Shown in pieces: positions 25,792-34,704 of a DNA stretch of 64,000 nt (position 1 is its first letter; each line of letters opens with the position of its first letter). The stretch covers positions 62,001-126,000 of the forward strand of contig JAKQDH010000087.1 of NCBI GenBank assembly GCA_029558835.1, in the 5' to 3' direction. Origin of the DNA: Planctomycetota bacterium (GTDB taxonomy: Bacteria > Planctomycetota > Phycisphaerae > UBA1845). The notes beneath the pieces were generated by a model that made no database searches, was not told the DNA's origin, and saw only the letters and a list, made by a program, of their open reading frames with translations. Position numbers and translations under genes: made by a program.

Positions 25792-26169
25792 CTACGTGGG
25801 CTGCGTCGCGCCCGTCGGCTCGCCTTTCAGTTCATCGATTCTGCGCCGGAGGCCCTCTGCTGTCTGTTCGAGGGACCGTAAGTCGGCCTCCAGCGCACTC
25901 AACTCCTGCTCGCGGGTGATGAGCGGGGTATCAAAGGGCGGGGGGTAAGGCGTGCCAACGCCGCCCGGCACCCACCCCATGCCGGCCCGCTGCCAGCCCG
26001 TAAGGCCGGTCGCATAGAACCAGTGTCGCCAGCCGCGACCGCGCCCGAAGTAACCCCGCGACGGCATCGGGTTCATGAAGCCCGGCATCTGAAACCCGCC
26101 GCAGTAACCCATTCCCCGTCCCGTTCTCGGTCCCATCCCCAGCGGACCGGTTCGATCTCCCGATGGCAT
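25792..26169 (-). CDS. DUF5320-type protein
   Basis: The 125-residue protein begins with MPSGDRTGPLGMGPRTGRG followed by MGYC. This is the signature of the DUF5320 proteins that occur beside NifX-like and MinD-ferredoxin genes in anaerobes. A glycine/aromatic middle (GYFGRGRGWRHWFYATG) precedes a short C-terminal coiled-coil (EQELSALEADLRSLEQTAEG). ATG at 26169 has AAGGAGT upstream. The function is not known. Confidence 0.82.
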   Translation of the reverse strand: MPSGDRTGPLGMGPRTGRGMGYCGGFQMPGFMNPMPSRGYFGRGRGWRHWFYATGLTGWQRAGMGWVPGGVGTPYPPPFDTPLITREQELSALEADLRSLEQTAEGLRRRIDELKGEPTGATQPT

Positions 26170-26183
26170 GTTGCACACTCCTT

Positions 26184-26606
26184 TTAAGTCTTGTCCTCGG
26201 CTGATCCGTACTCCTGGCGCCCGCGGCGCCCGGCCCGCCCGTGGGGGCCGCACCGGCCGCGGCGTCTTCGGCCGCAACACCCGGGCATCAGAAACGCCCG
26301 CTCGTTGAGTCGGCCTGTGACAAACGCCTTCAGGACTTCCTCCACGGGGCCGCACGTCTGCGGGATCACGCGGATCCCGGCCCCTTGCAGCAGGACGTCG
26401 AGCGGGCGCGAGATGCCGCCGCAAATCAACACGTCCACGCCCCGTTGCGACAACTCCCCGACGCGACGCACCAGGTCGCGCGCCTGTAGTGCCACCAACT
26501 GGCGGTGTCGCTCCCGCCCGCCGTCGAGTTCGACCAGCACGACCTGCTGCGCGACGTCAAACACGGGCGAGACGCGGTCTTGGAGCGTGGGAATCGCGAC
26601 GTTCAT
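26184..26606 (-). CDS. NifX/ORP-like protein (first gene of operon 2)
   Basis: The canonical start MNVAIPTLQDRVSPVFDVAQ of this family fixes the ATG at 26606, giving 140 residues. The domain contains VDVLICGGISRPLDVLLQ and ends with a Cys/Arg/Gly-rich tail (GCCGRRRRGRCGPHGRAGRR). A NifX-type fold that carries a metal-sulfur cluster is expected. No Shine-Dalgarno sequence is visible; the sigma-54 promoter directly upstream would start the transcript about 2 nt before the ATG, so the mRNA would be practically leaderless. Confidence 0.82.
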   Translation of the reverse strand: MNVAIPTLQDRVSPVFDVAQQVVLVELDGGRERHRQLVALQARDLVRRVGELSQRGVDVLICGGISRPLDVLLQGAGIRVIPQTCGPVEEVLKAFVTGRLNERAFLMPGCCGRRRRGRCGPHGRAGRRGRQEYGSAEDKT

Positions 26607-26619
26607 CGCTGGTCCAGGA

Positions 26620-26634
26620 GCACAGTGCGTGCCA
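26620..26634 (-). promoter_or_regulatory. Sigma-54 (-24/-12) promoter, operon 2
   Basis: On the minus strand it reads TGGCACGCACTGTGC: a perfect -24 element (TGGCACG) and GTGC at -12 with the same 4-nt spacing as the promoter at 24093. The -12 C is at 26620, putting the start near 26608, right at the ATG of the NifX-like gene. Confidence 0.75.
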
Positions 26635-26728
26635 GGCTTGTACCGGCGGCCCCGGAACATTCCTAACACCTTGCACGGTAATGAGTTACAGGCCGCAGCG
26701 TTCGAAAACGGCAGGCCGCGCAGGATGG

Positions 26729-26768
26729 CAATATGCAATGGTCTGAACGGGCATGCATTGCAATATGC
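26729..26768. promoter_or_regulatory. Candidate activator binding region (operon 2)
   Basis: TGCAATG (26734-26740) and CATTGCA (26756-26762) form an inverted repeat with a 15-bp gap, and both lie in longer similar stretches (GCAATATGCAATG, CATTGCAATATGC). The distance, 120-160 bp before the predicted start, suits a sigma-54 enhancer. The TGCAA/TTGCA half-sites recur at 24154-24174. Confidence 0.55.
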
Positions 26769-26830
26769 GCAGCTCTCGCCGGGCCGCGTGCCCTCCCCTC
26801 CCCCGCGGGCCGGGACGCCGGTGCGGTCAA

Positions 26831-27568
26831 TCATCTGATCCATTTCCGTCGGATGTTCCGCAGGCTCAGGACGAACAACCCCGCGCAGAAAGCCGTCAGC
26901 ACCAGCAGATTCAGCCCCAGCGGCATCTGCCCCCGCGCACAGAACCCGGCGTGCAACACGTCCGCGCCGTAGGTCAGAGGCAACGCGTAGGACAGCGGCC
27001 GAAGCACCGCGGGCAGGTGCTGAACGGGGAAGAACAGGCCCCCCAGGAAGATCATGGGGAAACGGAAGAAGTTGGAAAGGGTCTGAGCCTCAAACACCTC
27101 GCTGGCCGAAACGGCGATGAACAGCCCCAGGAACGTGGACGCCACCGCTATCAGCACAATCGCGGGGACCACCGCCGACCACACCACCCCCGAAAGATCC
27201 GTCAGGAACGCAGCCATCAATATCGGTACGAAGGCGTTGGCCACACCGAACAGCATCGCCCCGGAGGTTTTGGCCAGCATGAGCAGTTCCAGCGGGATCG
27301 GTGCCAGCAGCAAACGCTCAAACGAACGGCCCTTCTTCTCGAATGTGACCGTCACCGCCAGCATGCTCGTCGTGCCGAATAGCACCGAGACGGAGACGAG
27401 ACCCGGCAGCAGACCACGCACGCCGTCCAACTCGGCCCCGGACTTGATGAAGAACATCCCCGTCCACGCCAGCGGGAAAAGCAGCCCCCAACTGATGTTG
27501 GGCGGCTTGAGGTAGTAGCTCCGCATGTCCTTCGCCAGGATGTTCCAGACGGCGATCCAGCGTTTCAT
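26831..27568 (-). CDS. ABC-2 type transporter permease
   Basis: 245 residues with about six predicted membrane helices and the ABC-2 permease pattern (AKDMRSYYLKPPNISWGLLF at the start, NFFRFPMIFLGGLFFPVQHL in the middle). It overlaps the ATPase gene by 4 bp, so the two form one exporter. No substrate is indicated; in this cluster it might export or protect against a metal or antimicrobial compound, but that is a guess. Confidence 0.87.
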   Translation of the reverse strand: MKRWIAVWNILAKDMRSYYLKPPNISWGLLFPLAWTGMFFIKSGAELDGVRGLLPGLVSVSVLFGTTSMLAVTVTFEKKGRSFERLLLAPIPLELLMLAKTSGAMLFGVANAFVPILMAAFLTDLSGVVWSAVVPAIVLIAVASTFLGLFIAVSASEVFEAQTLSNFFRFPMIFLGGLFFPVQHLPAVLRPLSYALPLTYGADVLHAGFCARGQMPLGLNLLVLTAFCAGLFVLSLRNIRRKWIR

Positions 27569-28551
27569 GCGGATGCTCCCGCTTTCTCCTTCTCGCGTTT
27601 CATGGCGGACGCCTCGATCCCCGTGACGCGGACAAATACATCCTCGAGCGACGGCTCCACCTTGCGGGCCTCAGCAACCTCCCCCCCGTGGTCCTCCAGG
27701 AAGCGCACCACCGGACCGATCCGCACGGGCTCCGCGGAGTCCACGCGGACCGCGCCCTCCGAGAGTGCTTGGCATTGCAGGTGGGAAAACGCGCCCGCGA
27801 GCGCTGCGCACAAACCGGCGGCGCCGCCAGCCACGGCAAACTCGACGACGTGTCGGCCTTCCGCTTGCCGCATAAGCTGCTCGACCGTGCCGATGCGGAT
27901 GATCCGCCCGGAGACGATGAAGGCGATGCGGCTGCACAGCCGCTGGGCCTCCTCGATGTAATGCGTGGTCAGAAAGACCGTGGTCCCCGCTCCGCTGAGG
28001 TCCGCGATGAGCTGTCGGATCTGCCGGGCGGCAGCCACGTCGATCCCCGTCGTCGGCTCATCCAGGAACAGAATGCGAGGATTGTGGATGATCCCGGCGG
28101 CGATGGTGAGCTTGCGCTTCATCCCCTTGGAATAGCCGGCGAACTTGCGCTCCGCCGCGTCGCGCAGACCGAACATCCCGAGCAATTCTCGGGCGCGCTG
28201 TTCACGTTGCGCTTGGCGCATGCCGTACAACGCCGCGCAGAAGCTCAGGTTTTCAAAGCCGGTCAACTCGGGGTACAGATTACTCTCGTCGGGCACGACG
28301 CCGATGAGATGCTGGGCGGCCTTCGGGTTCCTGGAGCAGTCGATGCCCGCGATGCGGATCACGCCCGCGTCCGGCCGCGCCAGACCCGTCAGCATGTTGA
28401 TCGTCGTGGTCTTGCCCGCACCGTTGGGACCGAGAAAGCCAAACAGCTCGCCGTCGCAGACATCAAAGTCGACTCCCGCGACGGCCTGAACATCGCCGAA
28501 GTGCTTGGCGAGGTCACTCGTTGCAATGACGGTCGTCCCGCTCGTCACCAC
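27565..28551 (-). CDS. ABC transporter ATP-binding protein
   Basis: This 328-residue ATPase has Walker A GPNGAGKTT, the signature YSKGMKRKL (a variant of LSGGQ usual in ABC-2/DrrA-like exporters), Walker B ILFLDEPT and the H-loop TTHYIEEAQRL. It pairs with the permease at 26831-27568 (4-bp overlap) and itself overlaps the methyltransferase gene by 7 bp. It energises export at the inner membrane. The C-terminal domain beyond residue 230 is typical for DrrA-like ATPases. Confidence 0.92.
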   Translation of the reverse strand: MVTSGTTVIATSDLAKHFGDVQAVAGVDFDVCDGELFGFLGPNGAGKTTTINMLTGLARPDAGVIRIAGIDCSRNPKAAQHLIGVVPDESNLYPELTGFENLSFCAALYGMRQAQREQRARELLGMFGLRDAAERKFAGYSKGMKRKLTIAAGIIHNPRILFLDEPTTGIDVAAARQIRQLIADLSGAGTTVFLTTHYIEEAQRLCSRIAFIVSGRIIRIGTVEQLMRQAEGRHVVEFAVAGGAAGLCAALAGAFSHLQCQALSEGAVRVDSAEPVRIGPVVRFLEDHGGEVAEARKVEPSLEDVFVRVTGIEASAMKREKEKAGASA

Positions 28552-29231
28552 CGCCCCTCCCGAACATCACCGCGTGCGCATGCCCCCGCCGTCTTCCTTA
28601 ACAACAGACCCACAAATCCCGCCTCGGGCACGATGCCGGCCTCGACACGAGGTTCGTCCTCCGGCGAGCCGTCCGGTTCCCAGAAGAGCGTGCTCGCCGC
28701 ATCCTGCAGAGCGAACCCGGCGCTTTCCATCAGCGCCACGATCTCGCCCGTCGTCAAGAACCGAGCCTGGGCATATACAGGGTGCCCGCTGGCCTTCTTC
28801 CTACCGTATTCCCTCCCCCAAGGACTGTCCGCCGGAATAGCCCCGAGGAGTAACCTGCCCTGGGGACGCAGCACCCGGTGGCATTGTGTGACGGCCTGTT
28901 TGGGTTCTGCAACAAAGCAAATCGCCAATGCAAGGAGCACACCCTCAAAGCTCTCATCCGGAAAGGGAAGGCTCTCGGCACAGCCCGTGTAGGTACTTAT
29001 ACCCCTCCCCGCCGAGATTGCGAGCATCCGGGGAGATGGGTCGATTCCTTCGGCGACGCCCAGCGAGGAGGCGAAGCGGCCTGTGCCGACGCCCACTTCC
29101 AGCCACCGACCATCACACCGCGCGCAAAGCATACGAAGGCAGGCCAATTCCGCGCGAAAAATCGCCCGCCCGGCGGAGGTGTCGTACCACCTGTCGTATG
29201 AGCCCGCGATTGGATCAAACGCCTGCGCCAA
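28545..29231 (-). CDS. Class I SAM-dependent methyltransferase
   Basis: The 228-residue protein opens with FDPIAGSYDRWYDTSAGRA and has SAM motif I WLEVGVGTGRFASSLG, then GIDPSPRMLAIS and the later CHRVLRPQGRLLLGAI. This is the UbiE/Methyltransf_11 pattern. It lies between the sigma-54 activator gene and the ABC ATPase gene with small gaps or overlaps, so it belongs to the same unit. Small-molecule methylation is likely; the substrate is unknown. Confidence 0.88.
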   Translation of the reverse strand: MAQAFDPIAGSYDRWYDTSAGRAIFRAELACLRMLCARCDGRWLEVGVGTGRFASSLGVAEGIDPSPRMLAISAGRGISTYTGCAESLPFPDESFEGVLLALAICFVAEPKQAVTQCHRVLRPQGRLLLGAIPADSPWGREYGRKKASGHPVYAQARFLTTGEIVALMESAGFALQDAASTLFWEPDGSPEDEPRVEAGIVPEAGFVGLLLRKTAGACARGDVREGRW

Positions 29232-29264
29232 TCGAGTCTTTCCGCTGGGGGTCTGCCCCGATCG

Positions 29265-30719
29265 TCACGTTGGCCCGCGGTTGCGGCGTCGCGCCGGTGA
29301 CCGCTGCTTGGTGTCCAGAGCATCGCCGGCGGGCCGGGGGCGTGATCGCGGCTTGGACGCGGCCAAGTCGTGGATGCCGAGCTTCCGCAGCTTGCGAAAC
29401 AGCGTGCTGGTGTTGATACCCAGTTCCCGGGCAGCGGCGGCACGGCTGCCGTGGTGGCGGCGCAGGGCGTCAGCGACGTGGATCGCTTCGAGTTCACGCA
29501 GGGTGAGCGCGGTCTTGAGCCGCCGGGAACGCGACCCACTCACGGCCTGGAGCGCCGGGGGCAGGTGGTGCGGCTCAAGCAAGTCCCCGCGGCAGAGCAC
29601 GAATGCATGCTCGATGATGTTCTCCAGCTCACGCACGTTGCCGGGGTAATCGTGGGCCATCAGCACCGCCAGCGTGCCCTCGGAGACACCGACCACGTCT
29701 TTGTTCTGGACGCGGTTGAACCGCGCAATGAAGCGGTCGATCAGCGGCGGAATGTCCTCCCGGCGCTCGCGCAGAGGTGGTAACCGGAGACGTACCACGT
29801 TGACGCGGTAGTACAGATCATCACGAAACCGCCCCGCCCGCACCAGTTCCTCAAGGTCCTGATGGGTGGCGGCTACGATGCGAACGTCTACGCTGACGGG
29901 TTCCACCGCCCCGAGGGGCTCGAATACCCGCTCCTGCAAGACCCGCAACAACCGCGTCTGCATCGCGGGTGAGATATCGCCAATCTCGTCCAGCAGCAGC
30001 GTGCCCCCGTCGGCCACCGCCAGCCGGCCGGGCTTGTCCCGCTTGGCGTCCGTAAAAGCCCCCGCCTTGTAGCCGAACAACTCCGACTCCAGAAGCGTGT
30101 CCGGCAGGGCGCCGCAGTTGATCGCCACGAACCGGCGCTTGCTGCGCGGCGACAGGCTGTGAATCGCCCGTGCCACCAGCTCCTTCCCCGTGCCGCTCTC
30201 GCCTTCGATCAGCACCGTGCTGCTGCTTCCCGCCACCTGCGGGAGCAACTCGAACAGACGCTGCATGGCGCTGCTGCGCCCCACAATGTCGGAAAACGTG
30301 TACCGCCCCTCCAGCTCCTTACGTAACTCCTCGACCTGGCTCAGGTCGCGGAACGTCTCCACGCCGCCGATGACCCGCCCCTTCGCATCCTTCAGCACGG
30401 CGGCGGAGATGCTGATCGGCACCCGCTGGCCGTCCGCCGTGAGAATGTACACGGTCCTGTTCACCACGGGCTTGCCGATCTCGCGCGTTCGCTTGAGGGC
30501 GCAGTCGCTTTCGCAGATGCTGGCGCGGAATACATCGCAACACTGCCGCCCCAGCGCTTCCCTCCGCTTCACGCCCGTGATCCGCTCCGCGGCCGCGTTG
30601 AACGACGTGATCCGCCAGTCGAGATCGACGGTAAATACACCGTCGGCCACCGAGTCGAGGATGACCTGATGAACGTTCGCTCCGGCCGACGTTGGCTTCC
30701 TCTTTCCTGAAACACCCAT
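29265..30719 (-). CDS. Sigma-54 dependent activator with PAS domain
   Basis: The 484-residue activator has a PAS domain (about residues 17-125, motifs ILDSVADGVFTVDLDWRITS and FNAAAERITGV) holding a Cys cluster, CCDVFRASICESDC, common in activators of NifX/MinD-type clusters. The AAA+ domain carries Walker A GESGTGKE and Walker B LLLDEIGDIS. The sigma-54 contact loop reads GAFTDA instead of GAFTGA. A Fis-type helix-turn-helix ends the protein (SRAAAARELGINTSTLFRK). It is the obvious activator of the two -24/-12 promoters found in this block. What it senses is unknown; the Cys cluster suggests redox or an Fe-S signal. Confidence 0.92.
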   Translation of the reverse strand: MGVSGKRKPTSAGANVHQVILDSVADGVFTVDLDWRITSFNAAAERITGVKRREALGRQCCDVFRASICESDCALKRTREIGKPVVNRTVYILTADGQRVPISISAAVLKDAKGRVIGGVETFRDLSQVEELRKELEGRYTFSDIVGRSSAMQRLFELLPQVAGSSSTVLIEGESGTGKELVARAIHSLSPRSKRRFVAINCGALPDTLLESELFGYKAGAFTDAKRDKPGRLAVADGGTLLLDEIGDISPAMQTRLLRVLQERVFEPLGAVEPVSVDVRIVAATHQDLEELVRAGRFRDDLYYRVNVVRLRLPPLRERREDIPPLIDRFIARFNRVQNKDVVGVSEGTLAVLMAHDYPGNVRELENIIEHAFVLCRGDLLEPHHLPPALQAVSGSRSRRLKTALTLRELEAIHVADALRRHHGSRAAAARELGINTSTLFRKLRKLGIHDLAASKPRSRPRPAGDALDTKQRSPARRRNRGPT

Positions 30720-30850
30720 ATCTCAGCACTCGTCCGGAGCGACAGCCGTCATACCGATACGTGACTTTCGCTGGTACGGTCCAACCTGGGATTCTACGTC
30801 CACCGAGGGGCTCGCACAACCTGGCAGTGTCGCAAGCAGCGCGGCCCGTG

Positions 30851-31546
30851 CTACGTCCCCACCGCAAGCGCCGCCGCCGCCTCCGCGTGAATAATGGCCG
30901 TGTCGAACAACGGTACGGGGCTGTCGCCCGGCGTGATCAACAAGCCCAGCTCGGTGCAGCCAAGGATCATCCCCCCGCAACCACCGTCGGTCAGCTTGTC
31001 AATGATCGCGCGACAACGCCGGCGTGAGGTGTCGGTCACTATGCCGCGGCAGAGTTCCCCGAAGATGACGCTATGCAGAAACTCGCGCTCCGCCGCGCTC
31101 GGGATACTCACCTCCAGACCATGCCGCTCGGCCAGCCGACCACGGTAGAAGTCCTCCTCCATCGTGAAACGCGTGCCCAGCAGGCCCACGTGGCGCAGAC
31201 CGGCCGCCTGGATGCGCTCCGCCGTGCTGTCCGCTATGTGCAGCAGCGGCAAACCCGCCGCCGCCTGTACCGCGTCCGCCATCTTATGCATCGTGTTCGT
31301 GCAGATCACCAGGAAATCTGCGCCGGCGTCCCGCAAAGCCACGCCCGCGTCGCTCAGTCGCTTCGTCGCCTCATCCCACCGGTCCTCGTGCTGCAAGCGG
31401 TGTATCTCAGAGAAGTCGAACGACCACAACACGCACGGTGCCGAGTGCAGCCCGCCCAGCCGCCGCGCCACATGCTCGTTAATCGTACGATAGTACGTAA
31501 CGGACGATTCCCAGCTCATCCCGCCAATCAGACCGATTGTTTTCAT
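30851..31546 (-). CDS. Aspartate/glutamate racemase family protein
   Basis: The canonical start MKTIGLIGGMSWESSVTYY at 31546 gives 231 residues, matching the YgeA/aspartate racemase size; an ATG 3 codons upstream (31555) is also possible. The two catalytic cysteines lie in the expected contexts: VICTNTMHKMAD and ILGCTELGLLI. It probably interconverts L- and D-forms of an acidic amino acid by a cofactor-free two-base mechanism. A 131-bp gap separates it from the CHASE2 cyclase gene upstream. Confidence 0.86.
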   Translation of the reverse strand: MKTIGLIGGMSWESSVTYYRTINEHVARRLGGLHSAPCVLWSFDFSEIHRLQHEDRWDEATKRLSDAGVALRDAGADFLVICTNTMHKMADAVQAAAGLPLLHIADSTAERIQAAGLRHVGLLGTRFTMEEDFYRGRLAERHGLEVSIPSAAEREFLHSVIFGELCRGIVTDTSRRRCRAIIDKLTDGGCGGMILGCTELGLLITPGDSPVPLFDTAIIHAEAAAALAVGT

Positions 31547-31677
31547 AAGCGCCATTCCATTGCCGCCCCGCCGTCGCCGATGGACCCCGCGTTCCCGACA
31601 CGCGTGTATGCCGCCCGTGGACGGCGGTGTCAACGCGCGCCGGCGGTTGTCGCCCGGCTTCTCCCTGGGTGGGTATG

Positions 31678-34600
31678 TTAACCGGGTAGTACACCGTCCC
31701 ACGCGGCAGACGCGCCCGCTTCACGCATGCTCCGGGCGTGCTCGGCGTACTTGCGCGCCACGTGGTCGTCCGGCCTGAATGCCAGACACTCTGCCAGCAG
31801 GGCCGCGTGTCGTTCCCATTCCCGGTGCTGATAGCAGCGCACCGCGTCGGCGAAACGCTCCGCCCAGGCGCGGACGTTCTCGGGCACCCGGTCGGCATGA
31901 CCGAGCAGTTCATACACCTCGACCGCGCTGGTCTTGCCCCGCAGCCGCACTCGACCTGCGCAGCGGAACACGAAGGCCGTGCCGGCTGCCTCCCGGGTGG
32001 CCGCGTCCGTCAGAATGCCCGTGTGCCACAAGGCGTTGAGTTCCTCCAGTCGGCTGCACACGTTCACCGTGTCGCCAATGCAGGTGTAGTCGATCTTGGC
32101 CTCGGTGCCGTAGTTGCCGACGAACGCCTCACCCGTCGTCAGCGCGACACCCATCGTGAGGCTCGGCAGCGCGGCGCGTTCCGCCGAGGCGGCGTTCAGG
32201 TTCTCGACGGCCGCCTGGGCGGCGAGCGCGCAGGCGCACGCCCTGCGGGCGTGCTGCGGGCAGGGATGAATCGGCGCGTTGAAGAACGCAAACACGCCGT
32301 CGCCCAGGAACTTGTTGACCAGAGCGCCGTGGACGGTAAGCACGCTGCTCGTCGTGCCCAGGAACGGGTTGAGCAAGTCGCGCGTCCGCGCCGGGCCCAG
32401 GTGTTCCGCCAGCGGCGTAAACCCCCGGAGGTCGCACAAGAAGCACGTCACCAGCGTCAGTTGGGGGGCCAGGTCCAGGAAGTCCCGCCGTTCCGCGATG
32501 CGGGCCGCCACGGCCGGCGACGTGTATTGCGCCAACGCTCGCCGCAGGGCCCGCCGCGCGCGCTCCTCCGTAGCCTGTCGCCACACGGTAACGGTTGCCC
32601 ACACCACGCCGCCGCCCGCGATGGCCGGCGCCGAGGGCAGGTACAGTCCCCGCGTGGCAAACCGCTCCACTCCCAGGAGAAGCACGAGCGCCGTAACCGT
32701 CACCAGCATGAGCAACCCAAACCCCGCCCGCCGCAGGTTGGTTAGCACCGTTACCAGCAGGCCGGTCAGGGCGATCAAGGCGACGCCCGCCGCCGGGCCC
32801 GCGCGGACCATGAACCGCTGCTGGAGCATCATGTTGGCCATGTGCGCGTGTACCATGACGCCCGGCATGGCGTTGCACACCGGCGTCGGCACCATGTCGG
32901 CCAGCGCCGAGGCCGTGTAACCGACCAGGCAGAGCTTCCCCTCCACCGCCGGGCGCAGCGCCGCGCTCAGCTCGTCGTTGCGTGCCGCCAACGCGGCATT
33001 CCGCTGCCTACACTCGCCGTGCGCGGCACCCTCGGCCAAAGCGCGGTACCACGCCTCGAACTGCGCGCGCTCTCCTTCTTCCGCGACGTCGCGCGGTTCA
33101 GCGGGCTGCCACTGCGTCGTCCAGGCAAAGGTCAGCCACTCCAGTGCCCCGGCCTGGATCTCCGCGATGGACTGCTCGACGTCGACCAGCTCGCGTTCGC
33201 AGTCGGCTGCCTGCGCTCCGTCGGACGCCTGCCGTAATCCCCGGCGCAGTTCATTGCGTTGACGCAGCAACCGTCCGTAGGCAACAAACTCCGCCGGTGC
33301 GTCCGCGTAATACCGCTCTACCAGCCGAGCCCACTGCAATTCGACGTGGTCCTCATTCTCCTGCATCGCCCGGCGATTGAGCGCCACCTCCAGCACGCGG
33401 GTTACCGGCAGGTGGACGAAGCTCTCCTGCCACTGTCCTGCCCTTGCCGGGCGGTGCCAATTTATCGGCACCTGCCCGTCGTCGCTGACGGGCAGACGCC
33501 CCGCCTGTGCCGCTGCCTTCCAGGTGAGCCAGCCGTGCTCGTAGCGAAGTGAACTCCAGTCAATGCCGAGCATGTCACCGGCGGCGAGGAACCCCAGCAA
33601 GGGCAGCAGGCGCCCCTCCATACGCGCGGCGAACGGAACCTCGCGCACGACTGCGGTCGCGGCCGGCCGGGCCGCTTGCGCCAGGCCCACCCCCCGCGCC
33701 GACCCCGCGATCCGGTGTACCGGCCACGTGGCGTCATAACCACGCGGTACGATGCCTGCCAAAGCTCCCGGTGTTACGGGGGCGTTCTGCAACGCCCGGC
33801 GGGCCGCCCGCTCCGCCCGGTAGGCAAGCCGCAGGTCGGCCCGGTCTGCCGTCAGGTGCCCGTCGGCGCTGCCCGGCAGGACTTCCGAGAGAAACTGGCG
33901 CCAGGTTCCGCCAGGTGTCCGCCGGAAGAAGTTCCTTGCCTCCCGGTGGGCCGCCAACTGCTTCGCGGCCGGCAACTCCGCCTCCACCACGGCGGTCCCG
34001 AACTGCAATGCCAGAGTGGGTTCGTCGAGGTCGAACCGCTCCGCCAGTGCCGCCGCCAAACGCAATTGCTCGTAGCGGGGGCGGTACCGCCTTTGGGCGG
34101 TCGGATCCAGCGCGGCGTACACGGTCGCTGCGCCCGCGTTCGGATCGGCACGCAAGACGGCGATGGCCTGATCCACCAGCGCCGCCGGGTCAGCAGACGC
34201 CGCCGCCGGCGCCAGCCCGGGAGCCCGGGGCACAAGGCGACAGAACATCGCCAGGTACGCGTTGCCGGCTCCCTCCAGGGCCCGGGCCAACTCCTCGTCA
34301 TCGTACGTGAAGGTGCCAACGTCGAGCGCGCTCAGCGCATCTTCGAGGTCATAGTCGGCGTCGGTCTCCAGCCCGCCCCAGCGGGGCGGCTGCGGCTCCG
34401 CGAGCACGAGATCTAGAGCTACGGCGCGGGCGCCGAGGTCAGCCAGCGTGGCGACCAGATCGGCCAGCAGACGCCGTGGCCACGGCCAGCGCGCCACCCG
34501 CTCCAGGGCCGCATCATCGATGTCGATCAGAACCACTCGGGGATCGGCTGGGATGCTCGCTGCATGCCGGAAGTGGAGGTCCAGGGCAACTTGGTCAAGC

Positions 34601-34704
34601 GGCGTCAGCCACCCCAGGTCCCACGCCGCGCAGGCCAAGATGGTGACCAAGACGCCGATCGCCAGCCCACCGCAGCGCTGCCGTAGCCATCCGGGTGACC
34701 ACAT
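31678..34704 (-). CDS. CHASE2-domain adenylate/guanylate cyclase
   Basis: At 1008 residues this is a membrane-bound class III nucleotide cyclase. A signal-anchor helix is followed by a large periplasmic CHASE2 sensory region (about residues 30-620, starting LDLHFRHAASIPADPRVVLI), then several membrane helices (about 625-700) and a cyclase catalytic domain (about 745-950). The metal-binding aspartates are visible in FLCDLRGFTPL and GDGVFAFFNAP, and the transition-state residues in YTCIGDTVNVCSRLEEL (Asn and Arg) are kept, so the enzyme should be active. A TPR-like helical tail follows. The start GTG/ATG at 34704 is the only good one. CHASE2 is longer than usual, with an extra coiled-coil-like segment. 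Confidence 0.88.
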   Translation of the reverse strand: MWSPGWLRQRCGGLAIGVLVTILACAAWDLGWLTPLDQVALDLHFRHAASIPADPRVVLIDIDDAALERVARWPWPRRLLADLVATLADLGARAVALDLVLAEPQPPRWGGLETDADYDLEDALSALDVGTFTYDDEELARALEGAGNAYLAMFCRLVPRAPGLAPAAASADPAALVDQAIAVLRADPNAGAATVYAALDPTAQRRYRPRYEQLRLAAALAERFDLDEPTLALQFGTAVVEAELPAAKQLAAHREARNFFRRTPGGTWRQFLSEVLPGSADGHLTADRADLRLAYRAERAARRALQNAPVTPGALAGIVPRGYDATWPVHRIAGSARGVGLAQAARPAATAVVREVPFAARMEGRLLPLLGFLAAGDMLGIDWSSLRYEHGWLTWKAAAQAGRLPVSDDGQVPINWHRPARAGQWQESFVHLPVTRVLEVALNRRAMQENEDHVELQWARLVERYYADAPAEFVAYGRLLRQRNELRRGLRQASDGAQAADCERELVDVEQSIAEIQAGALEWLTFAWTTQWQPAEPRDVAEEGERAQFEAWYRALAEGAAHGECRQRNAALAARNDELSAALRPAVEGKLCLVGYTASALADMVPTPVCNAMPGVMVHAHMANMMLQQRFMVRAGPAAGVALIALTGLLVTVLTNLRRAGFGLLMLVTVTALVLLLGVERFATRGLYLPSAPAIAGGGVVWATVTVWRQATEERARRALRRALAQYTSPAVAARIAERRDFLDLAPQLTLVTCFLCDLRGFTPLAEHLGPARTRDLLNPFLGTTSSVLTVHGALVNKFLGDGVFAFFNAPIHPCPQHARRACACALAAQAAVENLNAASAERAALPSLTMGVALTTGEAFVGNYGTEAKIDYTCIGDTVNVCSRLEELNALWHTGILTDAATREAAGTAFVFRCAGRVRLRGKTSAVEVYELLGHADRVPENVRAWAERFADAVRCYQHREWERHAALLAECLAFRPDDHVARKYAEHARSMREAGASAAWDGVLPG

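Noticed and set aside
26831-28551. ABC transporter considered a known antibiotic-resistance pump
   Set aside because: Only general ABC-2/DrrA-like motifs are visible; nothing supports a specific drug substrate.
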